Below are positions 1 to 8,354 of a stretch of 64,000 nt of DNA, piece after piece. The DNA is from Candidatus Poseidoniales archaeon (lineage in GTDB: Archaea > Thermoplasmatota > Poseidoniia > Poseidoniales > Poseidoniaceae), in contig QQSK01000001.1 in the NCBI GenBank assembly GCA_003602415.1, forward strand, positions 1,353 through 65,352, read 5' to 3'. Below the pieces are notes generated by a model. It ran no database searches and was not told the DNA's origin. It saw nothing but the letters and a program-made list of their open reading frames with translations. How positions within the stretch are numbered: position 1 is the stretch's first letter; each line of letters starts with the position of its first letter. Both the position numbers and the translations under genes were made by a program.

Positions 1-572
1 CGCAGGCTTTCCAGCCCTTCTAGTGCTCTGTTCATCCTTTGTCTTCTCTCAACATGGAATGGAGTGGTTACGATTCCAACAACAAGAGCTCCTGCTTTCT
101 TAGCTTCATCAGCAACGATTGGACAAATCCCGGTTCCAGAACCTCCACCCAATCCACTAGCGATGAAAACCAAATCAGCACCAGTTACAATTCTCTGAAT
201 CATTTCACGACCTGCTTCAGCACATCTCCTTCCAGTTCCAGGATCTCCTCCTGCACCCAGACCTCTTGTGATGTGTCTGCCAACGAGCAATTTTTGTAAT
301 GCTCTGGTATGATCGAGATGTTGCTTATCTGTATTGATTGCAACAGTGATTGCACCTTCAACTCCAAGGTGAGTTATCCGGTTTAGAGTATTGTTTCCTG
401 AACCTCCACAACCGACGATTAAGATACGCGGATTAGGGACTCCAAAGCCACCCATGTCCTCATCTAGTAATGCAGTAGAGCCTTTTCCTATTGCCTCTTG
501 AGCGAGCGAAGCCACCATGTCATTCAACGATTGGTCTGCTGGTCTTGTTGTGCGTGTTGCATCGGGTCCCAT
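1..572 (-). CDS. ftsZ: Cell division GTPase FtsZ (partial, C-terminus outside window)
   Basis: Tubulin-like GTPase that forms the cytokinetic ring. About 190 N-terminal residues are present. The reading frame shows the first nucleotide-binding loop ([16 protein letters not shown]), the segment INTDKQHL, the loop [16 protein letters not shown], and the tubulin signature [18 protein letters not shown], followed by [14 protein letters not shown]. These are the T1 to T5 regions of archaeal FtsZ. I chose the ATG at 572-570 because GGAGG lies about 8 nt upstream on the minus strand; a second in-frame ATG at about 518 would give a shorter N-terminus. The gene runs off the left edge. It is divergent from the tRNA-Tyr gene, and a perfect inverted repeat lies in the gap between them. 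The family assignment is certain; which archaeal FtsZ paralogue it is cannot be told from this part. Confidence 0.95.
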   Translation of the reverse strand, partial: MGPDATRTTRPADQSLNDMVASLAQEAIGKGSTALLDEDMGGFGVPNPRILIVGCGGSGNNTLNRITHLGVEGAITVAINTDKQHLDHTRALQKLLVGRHITRGLGAGGDPGTGRRCAEAGREMIQRIVTGADLVFIASGLGGGSGTGICPIVADEAKKAGALVVGIVTTPFHVERRQRMNRALEGLESL

Positions 573-624
573 CCCTTACGCCTCCGTGAAATGCAAGGCT
601 GTTCATTTCACTATTAACCGTGAT

Positions 625-647
625 GCTCGCGAGACTGTGTCGCGAGC
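625..647. repeat. 8-bp inverted repeat upstream of ftsZ
   Basis: GCTCGCGA, a 7-nt spacer, then TCGCGAGC is a perfect inverted repeat about 53 bp upstream of the ftsZ start and about 75 bp upstream of tRNA-Tyr. CpG-rich palindromes stand out in this AT-leaning sequence. It could be an operator for ftsZ or a hairpin in its leader. The role is unknown. Confidence 0.5.
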
Positions 648-721
648 CTATTTTGCGACCCAATTTTCTGGACCATCTCAGTCTGAAGAATTGATATACG
701 CGAGGCTGGTCGCAGACATTG

Positions 722-825
722 CCTCGCTTAGCTCAGTTGGTAGAGCACCTGGCTGTAGTTGGAAGAATCCAAACGTCTCAGCAGACACCAGGGTGTCCCC
801 AGTTCAAGTCTGGGAGCGGGGACCA
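722..825 (+). tRNA. tRNA-Tyr (GTA) with intron
   Basis: A full cloverleaf can be drawn. The acceptor CCTCGCT (722-728) pairs with AGCGGGG (815-821), followed by discriminator A and an encoded CCA (823-825). T8-A9 precede D-stem GCTC/GAGC. Anticodon stem CCTGG (748-752) pairs with CCAGG (788-792), and the T arm is CCCAG/CTGGG around TTCAAGT. The anticodon GTA is at 755-757. The C1-G72 pair is the identity element of archaeal tRNA-Tyr. The gene is interrupted by a 28-nt intron after position 37. A TATA-like GATATAC at about 693-699 is well placed to be its promoter. A spurious ORF runs across it and was discarded. Confidence 0.95.
759..786 (+). other. tRNA-Tyr intron (28 nt) at position 37/38
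   Basis: The bases between G37 (758) and A38 (787) cannot be fitted into the cloverleaf. Removing them restores a normal 7-nt anticodon loop. Position 37/38 is the canonical site for archaeal introns cut by the tRNA splicing endonuclease at a bulge-helix-bulge. The exact boundaries could slide by a base without experimental data. Confidence 0.85.
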
Positions 826-936
826 CTCAGTTTGCATTAGATTCCATCTTTTCATCTGAAAATTTGAGAAATCACCATGTTTTGTAATAAAAACGAGTGT
901 AGTAATTACTATATCCCATCATTGTATAGGGAATCC

Positions 937-3444
937 ATGAATAAGATTGTAGCATCCATAATTTCTCTGATATTACTAATTCAGATTGCATCGTACTCCT
1001 TGGATGAGGCCCAACCAACAATAGAAAGAACCGAATCGTTTCAAGGCGATGATGACTGGAAGGTTTCAGGGCGCAATAATTCCACAAGTTCAGCACCCGT
1101 GATATCTAATATGAGTATATCACCGAGTAATCCAGTCGTTGGGGATACTCTTTATTGTTCATGGGATTACTATGATCAAGATGGTGACCCAGATCAAACG
1201 ACATACTGGTGGTATGAAAACGGAACATCTCTAGCTGCAAATTGGTCTAACTCGCCACTAGATACTTCATCTCTTCAAGTTGGAAGCCAGATATACTGCG
1301 AGGGTGACGCTTATGATGGATTCAATTGGGGTAACACAATTAACAGTCAAACCGTTACACTAGGAAGCCCTTCTAATTCAACAGGTAATAACAACAATAC
1401 GGGTGGCAATAATACCTCGTGCGGTACCGATCCAACTCTGACTGATTTATGGGCGTCAACTGATTCTTCAACTTGGGGTACTTGGACCAATACTGTATAT
1501 GGATACTACAACGTAAACTGTACTATTGCTGGGAAGAGTTACACCCTTGAAGCCACCTTAATTGAGAGTGGAGGATGGTCCAGCTATTCCTTTTGGAATT
1601 GGACTGAGACTAATGATTATGAGTATATGAGTGAGTCTTGGACTAATTTATCAGCAGGTAGTTATTGTGTCAATGCAACACTCTGGGAAGTCAGTAGTGG
1701 CGTTAGTAATTTCGTCGATTCAGATTATCCTTGTTTCACACTAGCAACCAACAATACTGGTGGAAACAATACTGGTGGAAATAACACCGGTGGAAACAAC
1801 ACTCTTGGATGCGGTGAAAATTCTTCCATGACAGATTTGACCGTAACAATTGACTCATCAATATGGGATGGAGCAGCCTTAGATACTGTTTATTCTCACT
1901 ATGAGGTGGACTGTTCTGTTACAGGATATGATTACCGCCTCGATGTTACGATTGTTGAAATCACTTCTGGAAGTTACAGTAACTATCACTTTTGGAATTG
2001 GACCGAAACAGACACCTCAGAACAATTTTCTTATTCTTGGTCTAATCTTTCAGCAGGAACATATTGTGTTAATGCGACTTTGTGGGGAGCATCTCCGAAT
2101 GCATATCTTGTAGATATGGAATATCCTTGTTTCACTCTATCAACTGAGAACACAGGTGGAAACAGTACCGGAGGAAACAACACAGGTGGAAACAATACTC
2201 TCAATGATTGTACTAATTCTACCCAATCTATTGATGGATGGCTAACCTTCATCGGAATAGACCCTGTCTATGAGATAAATTCGCCATTCGGTGGTGAAAT
2301 GAATACCTGTTGGGCTCCGGGACAAACATCTATGTCTCTAATGGCTTGGTTGAATAGCTCTACAGGAGCTGTTATAGATATTCAAGCGTACAGTGGTTCG
2401 AATTTCTGGACATCATCATCGGGAGCTCAGCCTCTATCAGCAATGGATGGCCATTGGATGTTCCCAATTCACCAAGGAGGTAGTATCTACGGATTGGATT
2501 ATGCTCCTCTTAATATTCCAGTTGGGGATTATTGCTTTGAAGGATTATTGAAGGTCTATGATGGTAATTCATTTGTTCCTGTAGATCATCAAACTGCGTG
2601 CTTTACCGTTGTTGACTTGAGTACAGGGCCGTGTGTTGGAGGTAGTGATGCCTATCCATCCGGTTTGGAATGGATAACTGTTAATCCTGTTCCAACTATG
2701 TCGACAGGTATAGTAGGTAATGGCGATCCTGTGGCTAACCATTTCGAAATTGGCGGATTAAGCAATTACGGAGACTGTAATGCAACATACAAATTTGCAT
2801 TCAATCTAGTAAGGTTGTCTGGAGGTACTGGGGGCAGCGGAATAGACTATGCTTATCCTTCAGACACCTCCATGAGTGCCACAGGTATCTGTGTTGGTAC
2901 AACATCTTGTCAATTTGATATTGTAAAGTACCCAACTGAAGGATGCTATACAGTTCATGCTTCATTGTACAGTTATCCTGCCAATCAATTATTGGTTAAC
3001 GACCAATGGGAATGGTGGCAGGTTGGCAATGTGTCATGTGTTACAACAACAAACACTCCTCCTGAAGTATCTTCGGTGGTAATTAATCCATCATCTCCTT
3101 TGGAAACAGATATTCTTGTTTGTTCATATGTATTCTCAGATGCAGACAATGACCCTGACAATTCATTGTTTACTTGGACAATTAACGGCGTAACAGCGCC
3201 TTCAACCAGTGCGATTTTGGATAATGGATACTCTGCAGGAGATTTCGTTACCTGTGCAGTGTTAGCTCATGATGGAATAGACAATGGAAACATTGGGACA
3301 TCAACTGTACTTATTGCTACAAATAGCACTGGAGGTTCATCGGGAAGTGTACCTTCGATAGGCATTGTTGGAACACTTGCTGCAATTGGAATTGGGTTCG
3401 TGGCTATCACTCGGCGTGAAAGTGAAGACGAAAATTCACTCTGA
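937..3444 (+). CDS. Secreted, Asn/Gly-linker, Ig-like repeat surface protein with C-terminal membrane anchor
   Basis: An 835-aa exported protein. The ATG at 937 gives a clean signal peptide (MNKIVASIISLILLIQIAS); the upstream ATG at 877 would add 20 polar residues. An Ig-like unit near residues 50-120 (PVISNMSISPSNP, DQDGDPD) is echoed at the C-terminus (SSVVINPSSP, DADNDPDN). Between them are two similar Cys-containing repeats of about 120 residues, each ending in YPCFTL and each followed by Gly/Asn/Thr linkers built from NNTGG. These linkers hold many N-X-S/T sequons, so heavy N-glycosylation is likely. A membrane helix near residues 805-825 is followed by a short charged tail (RRESEDENSL). 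No catalytic motif is visible; an adhesin or S-layer-associated role is inference. Confidence 0.8.
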   Translation: MNKIVASIISLILLIQIASYSLDEAQPTIERTESFQGDDDWKVSGRNNSTSSAPVISNMSISPSNPVVGDTLYCSWDYYDQDGDPDQTTYWWYENGTSLAANWSNSPLDTSSLQVGSQIYCEGDAYDGFNWGNTINSQTVTLGSPSNSTGNNNNTGGNNTSCGTDPTLTDLWASTDSSTWGTWTNTVYGYYNVNCTIAGKSYTLEATLIESGGWSSYSFWNWTETNDYEYMSESWTNLSAGSYCVNATLWEVSSGVSNFVDSDYPCFTLATNNTGGNNTGGNNTGGNNTLGCGENSSMTDLTVTIDSSIWDGAALDTVYSHYEVDCSVTGYDYRLDVTIVEITSGSYSNYHFWNWTETDTSEQFSYSWSNLSAGTYCVNATLWGASPNAYLVDMEYPCFTLSTENTGGNSTGGNNTGGNNTLNDCTNSTQSIDGWLTFIGIDPVYEINSPFGGEMNTCWAPGQTSMSLMAWLNSSTGAVIDIQAYSGSNFWTSSSGAQPLSAMDGHWMFPIHQGGSIYGLDYAPLNIPVGDYCFEGLLKVYDGNSFVPVDHQTACFTVVDLSTGPCVGGSDAYPSGLEWITVNPVPTMSTGIVGNGDPVANHFEIGGLSNYGDCNATYKFAFNLVRLSGGTGGSGIDYAYPSDTSMSATGICVGTTSCQFDIVKYPTEGCYTVHASLYSYPANQLLVNDQWEWWQVGNVSCVTTTNTPPEVSSVVINPSSPLETDILVCSYVFSDADNDPDNSLFTWTINGVTAPSTSAILDNGYSAGDFVTCAVLAHDGIDNGNIGTSTVLIATNSTGGSSGSVPSIGIVGTLAAIGIGFVAITRRESEDENSL

Positions 3445-3459
3445 TTGGCGTGTGAGAAA

Positions 3460-3990
3460 TCAAATGTTTTTGATGTAGAGTTTGTACTTGGGTAAGTGTC
3501 TGATTTGATGGAAAATTCGTTTGAAATCTAATGTTAGAAGCATCCAAGTGAACATTGCTGTTCTTGTGACAATCAGATTCATTGTAGCAACAAATCCAGG
3601 AAATTTAGCACTTGAATAACCAGCCTTTACCAATGCAGATTGCAATCTTGAATCTCGTGTGTAGCAAAATACACGACTCTGTTCAATCTTACTCAATAAT
3701 TCATGGGAAATCCCTTTTCCTCGGTGTACAGGGTCTACGAATAAGCTGTTGATTTCATACCCTTGCCACCTATTGCTAAGTGTCACATGACTCGTAGGTT
3801 TCCCCGATTTATTGCGAAGAATGATGCTATTTTTGCCGAGTCGAGCAAGTGATGGAGGACGTAAATCCAACTCCTGTTTCATCATAGACTTCAGCCAAGA
3901 CAAATCTTCTACATCTTCGGCTTTCATGTTCATCCTTCCAGTAAAATCGGCTAGTTTGCCAGTCTGTTTACTAAATCCAGAAGTTTTCAT
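3460..3990 (-). CDS. GNAT-family N-acetyltransferase
   Basis: A 176-aa protein with the acetyl-CoA binding motif A of the Gcn5-related family: the strand INSLFVDP followed by HRGKGISHELL. The segment FCYTRDSRLQSALVKAGY matches motif B and the terminal fold. The N-terminal half (residues 20-80) is the variable substrate side. The substrate cannot be told. A downstream tail of about 40 hydrophobic and basic residues (FTWMLLTLDFKRIFHQIRHL) extends beyond the usual domain end. The start at 3990 has no clear ribosome binding site; Met20 is an alternative. The gene is convergent with the secreted protein upstream and leads a minus-strand group with loose spacing. Confidence 0.75.
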   Translation of the reverse strand: MKTSGFSKQTGKLADFTGRMNMKAEDVEDLSWLKSMMKQELDLRPPSLARLGKNSIILRNKSGKPTSHVTLSNRWQGYEINSLFVDPVHRGKGISHELLSKIEQSRVFCYTRDSRLQSALVKAGYSSAKFPGFVATMNLIVTRTAMFTWMLLTLDFKRIFHQIRHLPKYKLYIKNI

Positions 3991-4067
3991 TATTTTGTTT
4001 GAGCGACCTAATGTATCTAAGGAATAGTGTGTTCAAATTTAGATAAATCATCGACCCATATGAATAA

Positions 4068-4679
4068 TCACAAGGCTACAACCGATTCATAGGCAAACCA
4101 AGCAAGCCAACCCAAAGGCGCTCCTGCTATGACATCCACAAAATAATGTTGTTTTGTCCACATTGCGCTAAATGCGATTAGAACTGGGAATAAGAATGGC
4201 CAATATCCCACCATGTCTCCAACATTGGTCCACATATGTAATGCAACCAATGTTGCCACTGAAACATGCATGCTCGGGAAACAATTGGTATTGTCGTCGT
4301 ATGATTGTACGAACTTCATGAATCTAACACTGAGTGTATTTGATTCTCCAAAATCTCTCCACTCTGGTGGAGTTTCTACTGGATAATATCTGAAGAAAAC
4401 CATCTGCATAAATAGCAGTAAAAAGAATGACATTGCGGTATAATTGTAATGACGCATATCTTCCATAGTTAGTACGATTAAGACGATCATTGGATAGTAA
4501 AGACCTGAATAAATCCAAACCCACCATCCCTTGAATTTGAAGAGATTATCGATTTTCATATTGATTCGTTTTGGTTCCTTAATCATATGATTTTGAGTAA
4601 AGAAATAAAATTGGTATACTCCTACTATCAAAAATATGGTCATAATTATTGCAACAACCAAATCCTGAACCGGCATCAT
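4068..4679 (-). CDS. PAP2-superfamily integral membrane phosphatase/phosphotransferase
   Basis: A 203-aa membrane protein with about five to six helices. It has the two best-conserved PAP2 motifs: FPSMHVSVAT (the PSGH-type motif in the form typical of the Aur1/inositol-phosphorylceramide-synthase branch) and TKQHYFVDVIAG (the SRxxxxxHxxxD-type motif with catalytic His and Asp). The first motif (KxxxxxxRP) is not obvious. Likely substrates are lipid phosphates or phosphoryl head groups at the membrane, possibly archaeal ether-lipid head-group exchange, but this is inference. The start at 4679 has no strong ribosome binding site. Confidence 0.8.
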   Translation of the reverse strand: MMPVQDLVVAIIMTIFLIVGVYQFYFFTQNHMIKEPKRINMKIDNLFKFKGWWVWIYSGLYYPMIVLIVLTMEDMRHYNYTAMSFFLLLFMQMVFFRYYPVETPPEWRDFGESNTLSVRFMKFVQSYDDNTNCFPSMHVSVATLVALHMWTNVGDMVGYWPFLFPVLIAFSAMWTKQHYFVDVIAGAPLGWLAWFAYESVVAL

Positions 4680-4735
4680 AGACTTCGGTTATTTACAAAT
4701 GCCTTGAAGATTGCTCCGGCAACTACTCCAACTTT

Positions 4736-5407
4736 CTAGTTTGAAAGGCGTGTTGCTAATGTTAGAAGCGATTCTTGTTCTTGTTTTAGAGAGCGAATGT
4801 ATTTTGGAATTGTAGTTTCAGAGATTGCCAACTCATCCAGCGTCCCTACCCATTCTAAATCTTCAGCGGGTCTTCCAAATTTTGCGGAATCGGTTGAATG
4901 TACGGACCACACTGAACATCCATCTCCGTCTGCGGAGGCGGTTTGCAAACACCAATTTTGTGGAAGTAGAGATTCTGTACAATCGACGTCATGACGGTTA
5001 CAATATCTAACTAAGCAGTCATCAAACACATAATCCACGCCCATTTCTTCAAGGGCTTCAATTGCCTGGTCGTCTTCAGCACCGTGTTGGAACCAGACCA
5101 ATGGAAACTCTTCCTTACTAATCCGGATAATCAAGTTTCTAACTACTGCTCGAGCTCTTTCTGGTGCTAAAAACAATACAACAATTCGAGGAATTATTCC
5201 AGAATCTAATTCGGGACGAATTGGAAATCCATCGATAGTCGCTCCACCATCTCTAGGGTGAATTGGTGCAATCGCCCATCCGCGTTCTGACAATTCTTTG
5301 ACAGCATTATGTGCCGGCCTGTCTTGGTTTAGGCCGGCTCCATAAATGTGAATAACAGAACTAGAGGTTATGTGTGATGTCAATTCTTGGCCATCACTGA
5401 GACGCAT
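4736..5407 (-). CDS. CoA-binding (Rossmann) domain protein, YccU-like
   Basis: A 223-aa protein. Residues about 10-140 form the CoA-binding Rossmann fold related to the succinyl-CoA synthetase alpha N-terminal domain: SVIHIYGAGLNQDRPAHNAV, AIAPIHPRD, a DGFPI turn, and VWFQHGAEDDQAIEALEEMG near the position where the family has a conserved Gln. The last 85 residues are not recognised and include several Trp and Ser residues. The start at 5407 is supported by GAGGT just upstream. Small proteins of this family bind CoA or nucleotides but have no settled enzymatic role. It lies between a PAP2 protein and an RNA methyltransferase without tight coupling. Confidence 0.75.
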   Translation of the reverse strand: MRLSDGQELTSHITSSSVIHIYGAGLNQDRPAHNAVKELSERGWAIAPIHPRDGGATIDGFPIRPELDSGIIPRIVVLFLAPERARAVVRNLIIRISKEEFPLVWFQHGAEDDQAIEALEEMGVDYVFDDCLVRYCNRHDVDCTESLLPQNWCLQTASADGDGCSVWSVHSTDSAKFGRPAEDLEWVGTLDELAISETTIPKYIRSLKQEQESLLTLATRLSN

Positions 5408-5476
5408 GTTTACCTCTATCAGATTTCTTTTATGAAAACTTGTTTGGTTAAGAGAGAACGGTGTAATATCGGTTAT

Positions 5477-6184
5477 TCATTCAGATTGACGCAATCTTTC
5501 GATTGCTAGAGCGCTAACTGCAACCTGTAGGTTGTAGGAGGGAACGAACCCTGGCATAGGTAATCTGACGATATCATCTGCTGCATCTAGAACTTCCTTT
5601 GATACTCCAGCATTCTCAGCACCTACCACTAGCATAACATTGCCAGTTAGGTCAGAATCCCATGGTGCTTTGTCACCCACATCTTCAGCGACAACGATTC
5701 TGCGGTTGCATGCGGCTAGGATTTCTTCTGTAGATGCATAAACCACAGGAATGAATCTTGTAGCTCTCATTCCTGCTCTACGAATTGTGCGTCTTTCTTC
5801 GTGAGTTTTCTTGACGTTGATGATTACTGCAGTGGCTCCACTTACCTCTGCGGTTCTAACTCCAAAGCCTAGATTTGGAGCATATTCTACTCCATCAAAT
5901 AGCCATATCACGCCGTCTCTTTCAAAGATCTCTTCAAGTGTTCCTTCAGGCTCTCTTCCAATCAAGGCAAGGGCTTTCTGTTGCCCTTTTGCACTCATTC
6001 TCCACAGATCGGTCGAAGAGCCTTCAACAACCTTGATTTCTTTTGATTTACAAAGTTCGATAATCTCTGAACAATCCTCTTCTCTATCGACCAAAACCAA
6101 TTTGATTTCGACTCCATTTTTTAGAGCATCCAGAACATCATCGGCTCCAGTAATTTGAAGGGACACACCCCTCCGATACTCCAC
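5477..6184 (-). CDS. SPOUT-class rRNA/tRNA 2'-O-ribose methyltransferase (TrmH/RlmB type)
   Basis: A 235-aa protein with an N-terminal L30e-like substrate-binding domain (residues about 5-80) and a C-terminal SpoU methyltransferase domain. All three trefoil-knot motifs are visible: motif 1 YAPNLGFGVRTAEVSGA with the catalytic Asn and Arg, motif 2 MLVVGAENAGVSKEVLDAAD, and motif 3 PMPGFVPSYNLQVAVSALA. It transfers methyl from S-adenosylmethionine to a ribose 2'-hydroxyl; the RNA target is not predictable here. The start used is a GTG at 6184. A second GTG six codons in is possible, and the GGAGG between them suits neither perfectly. Divergent from rpl15e, with a G/C hairpin in between. Confidence 0.9.
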   Translation of the reverse strand: MEYRRGVSLQITGADDVLDALKNGVEIKLVLVDREEDCSEIIELCKSKEIKVVEGSSTDLWRMSAKGQQKALALIGREPEGTLEEIFERDGVIWLFDGVEYAPNLGFGVRTAEVSGATAVIINVKKTHEERRTIRRAGMRATRFIPVVYASTEEILAACNRRIVVAEDVGDKAPWDSDLTGNVMLVVGAENAGVSKEVLDAADDIVRLPMPGFVPSYNLQVAVSALAIERLRQSE

Positions 6185-6200
6185 TTACACATGAGTGAAT

Positions 6201-6213
6201 CCCCCGTAGGGGG
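6201..6213. repeat. CCCCC-GTA-GGGGG hairpin
   Basis: A perfect 5-bp G/C stem with a 3-nt loop in the divergent promoter region between the SPOUT methyltransferase and rpl15e. On the minus strand it reads TGACCCCCTACGGGGG, closely matching the hairpin at 23326-23342 and resembling 39474-39484. It lies upstream of both flanking genes, so it is not a simple terminator. Confidence 0.5.
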
Positions 6214-6287
6214 TCACAATTGCGCGTCGCGGTCTTCAAATAGGGGTGGCAAGTCGCCAAACTGCTCCAAGGAGTAGGTGATGTACA

Positions 6288-6878
6288 ATGGCTAAGGGAC
6301 TTTACCAGCATGTACGTGCAACATGGAACAATCCAAAAGCAACTCAATCCCATCAACAGCGTCAGGACAGAATGGTCCAGTGGCGCCGAGATCCAGTCAA
6401 CTGCCGTATCGATAGGCCAACTCGTATCGATGCTGCACGCCGCCTTGGCTACAAAGCTAAGCAGGGCGTAATCATGGTCCGAACTAGAGTTCGCCGTGGT
6501 GGACTTCGTAAGAGCAAGGTTCACATGAAGCGCAAGCCATCCAAGGCTGGTATCAGCAAGATTACCATGGCAAAGAACACACAGCGAATTGCTGAAGAGC
6601 GTGTTAACCGCCACTTCCCTAACCTAGAAGTTCTAAACTCCTATTGGGTTGGTCAAGATGGTAAGCACAAGTATTTCGAAGTAATCATGCTTGATCCAGC
6701 ACACCCTGCAATCAAGTCCGACAAGGACTTGGGATGGATAGCAGATTCTCATCACCGTGGACGTGCATACCGTGGAAAGACCAGCGCTGGCAAGCGTGGA
6801 CGAGGTTTGCACAACAAGGGTAAGGGCGCAGAAAAGTTGCGACCTTCTCTAAAGGCACGTGGAAACATAGGCAAGTAA
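6288..6878 (+). CDS. rpl15e: Ribosomal protein L15e (eL15)
   Basis: A 196-aa large-subunit ribosomal protein found only in archaea and eukaryotes. It begins MAKGLYQHVRATWNNP and carries the characteristic RIDRPTRIDAARRLGYKAKQ segment, the basic stretch MVRTRVRRGGLRKSK and the C-terminal HHRGRAYRGKTSAGKRGRG. Length and composition match the family. The ATG at 6288 follows GGTGATGTACA, a good ribosome binding site. It is the first gene of a plus-strand run with a PRC-barrel protein and RNase Z. Confidence 0.97.
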   Translation: MAKGLYQHVRATWNNPKATQSHQQRQDRMVQWRRDPVNCRIDRPTRIDAARRLGYKAKQGVIMVRTRVRRGGLRKSKVHMKRKPSKAGISKITMAKNTQRIAEERVNRHFPNLEVLNSYWVGQDGKHKYFEVIMLDPAHPAIKSDKDLGWIADSHHRGRAYRGKTSAGKRGRGLHNKGKGAEKLRPSLKARGNIGK

Positions 6879-6978
6879 TCGCTTAAGTGATTTAGACTAG
6901 ATTCTACGAAGAGAGACTGACTTTCTCCGTTGGGTTCATTGAGGGGCGCTTGTCTCGCTCAATCAGGGAGGACTTACT

Positions 6979-7236
6979 TTGGCTGCAGATATGAGTATCT
7001 CACAACTGAATGGTAAGGACATCTATACTCCCGATGGTCGCCGTTTAGGTATGGTTGGAGAAACTGTTGTCGACGGCACTGGTCTTAGAGCAACTCATCT
7101 TTTTGTTGCTGGATGTCCCGAAGAACTTGTTGAAAAGGGAGTTCATCTTACAATTCCATGGCGCTGGGTTCGTTCGATAGGCGATATTGTAATTCTACGC
7201 TGGTTCCCCGAAACTCCGATTCCTTACGAACAATGA
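6979..7236 (+). CDS. PRC-barrel domain protein
   Basis: An 85-aa protein that is essentially one PRC-barrel: LNGKDIYTPDGRRLGMVGETVVDGTG, then ATHLFVAG, then HLTIPWRWVRSIGDIVIL. Stand-alone PRC-barrel proteins are common in archaea and are linked to RNA processing and to cell division (CdpB type). The start is a TTG at 6979, chosen because GGGAGGA sits about 7 nt upstream; the internal ATG would remove the first residues. Only 9 nt separate it from the RNase Z start, so the two are probably co-transcribed. Confidence 0.8.
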   Translation: MAADMSISQLNGKDIYTPDGRRLGMVGETVVDGTGLRATHLFVAGCPEELVEKGVHLTIPWRWVRSIGDIVILRWFPETPIPYEQ

Positions 7237-7245
7237 GGTGATTTT

Positions 7246-8319
7246 TTGGCCCTCGAAGTACATGTCTTAGGAACATCATCTGCCAGGCCGGCTCAAGGTC
7301 GTTCGGTTTCCGGTTCAATTGTTGAAACACCCAATGGGATGTTTGTTGTCGATTGTGGCGAAGGATTTCAAAATCGATTGGTAACCCATCGCTCTCATAT
7401 GAAGAATCATGCAGGTCGACGTTTGAAGGTATCAAAAATTTCAGCAATTCTGCTAACTCACGGTCATCTAGATCATACTTGGGGAGTATTACCATGGATG
7501 CAAACAATGGCACTGGATGGCCGTAAGGACAAGTTGTGGGTAATTGGACCAACAACTTCTGAAGTGATTGACGCACTATTAGGATCCGATGTTGAACCAG
7601 AGGTAACTCCTTCAGATTTGGTAATTCAATATGATATGTGGATGGATCTAGGAGCTAATAGTGAAATGCTAGGCTATGATGTTGAATGGATTCTTGGAGA
7701 CGGTGAAAGATGGGTCAATATGAATGACGGCTCAGAAGTAAAACTTCCTCAACCATTGAAAAATGTGAAAATTTCTGCTCACAAGACTCAACACACTGTC
7801 CCCTCATGTGCTTGGAAGATATCTACAAATGGCAAAAAAGGGAAGTTCAAACGAGAACTGACTCAACAGATACCTGATGAAATTAAAGCATCTTTAGCAT
7901 CTGGAAATGATGTAGAGTTTGAGGGTCAATTATTGCTTGCTAAAAATTATCGTGGCGGCTCAATACCTGGTTTATCAGTAATTGTTTCAGGAGACACAGC
8001 AGAGCAAGCGATCGATGCAGAATGCGACCTTCTTATTCATGAGGCCACTTTTTTGCAATCCCATTCAGATATTGCAAATGAACACTTACACTCAACAGCA
8101 GCTGGAGCAGCACGAACTGCGGTTGAATGCGGGGCCAAACATCTTGCTCTGACTCATTACTCAGGTAGATTAGAAAATCACGAACCTTCTTTATCTGAAG
8201 CTAGAGAAATACATCAGTCAGTGGTAGCATTATCAGACGGTGATAGATTAATTTTGAACGATGATTTTTCTCTCTCACATTTGCATAAATCTTCAGAAGG
8301 TTGGGAACAACAAGATTGA
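7246..8319 (+). CDS. rnz: Ribonuclease Z (tRNA 3'-end endonuclease)
   Basis: A 357-aa metallo-beta-lactamase-fold nuclease that removes the 3' trailer of tRNA precursors. It shows LGTSSARPAQGRSVSG at the N-terminus, the zinc motif LLTHGHLDHTWG, the segment VSGDTAEQAIDAECDLLIHEATF and the final HxxS-type region HLHSTAAGAA with LALTHYSGR. It is longer than the roughly 300-aa norm, with an extra stretch near residues 125-220. The TTG start at 7246 is preceded by GAGGTGAT, the same initiation sequence used across the nuo operon. Near the C-terminus its frame is overlapped only by spurious ORFs; the next gene starts 35 nt downstream. Confidence 0.93.
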   Translation: MALEVHVLGTSSARPAQGRSVSGSIVETPNGMFVVDCGEGFQNRLVTHRSHMKNHAGRRLKVSKISAILLTHGHLDHTWGVLPWMQTMALDGRKDKLWVIGPTTSEVIDALLGSDVEPEVTPSDLVIQYDMWMDLGANSEMLGYDVEWILGDGERWVNMNDGSEVKLPQPLKNVKISAHKTQHTVPSCAWKISTNGKKGKFKRELTQQIPDEIKASLASGNDVEFEGQLLLAKNYRGGSIPGLSVIVSGDTAEQAIDAECDLLIHEATFLQSHSDIANEHLHSTAAGAARTAVECGAKHLALTHYSGRLENHEPSLSEAREIHQSVVALSDGDRLILNDDFSLSHLHKSSEGWEQQD

Positions 8320-8354
8320 GGCAGTTTGAAAACCGAGACACTTGTTTGCAAACC

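Noticed and set aside
517-840. 107-aa open frame on the plus strand
   Set aside because: It runs through the ftsZ start region and the whole tRNA-Tyr gene; the tRNA fold is complete.
1740-2210. Tandem DNA repeat array at the NNTGG linkers
   Set aside because: The repetition follows from the repeated amino acids of the coding sequence; units are not regular enough for a CRISPR or satellite.
6138-6614. 158-aa minus-strand frame opposite rpl15e
   Set aside because: Antisense shadow of a highly conserved ribosomal gene, with an unstructured composition.
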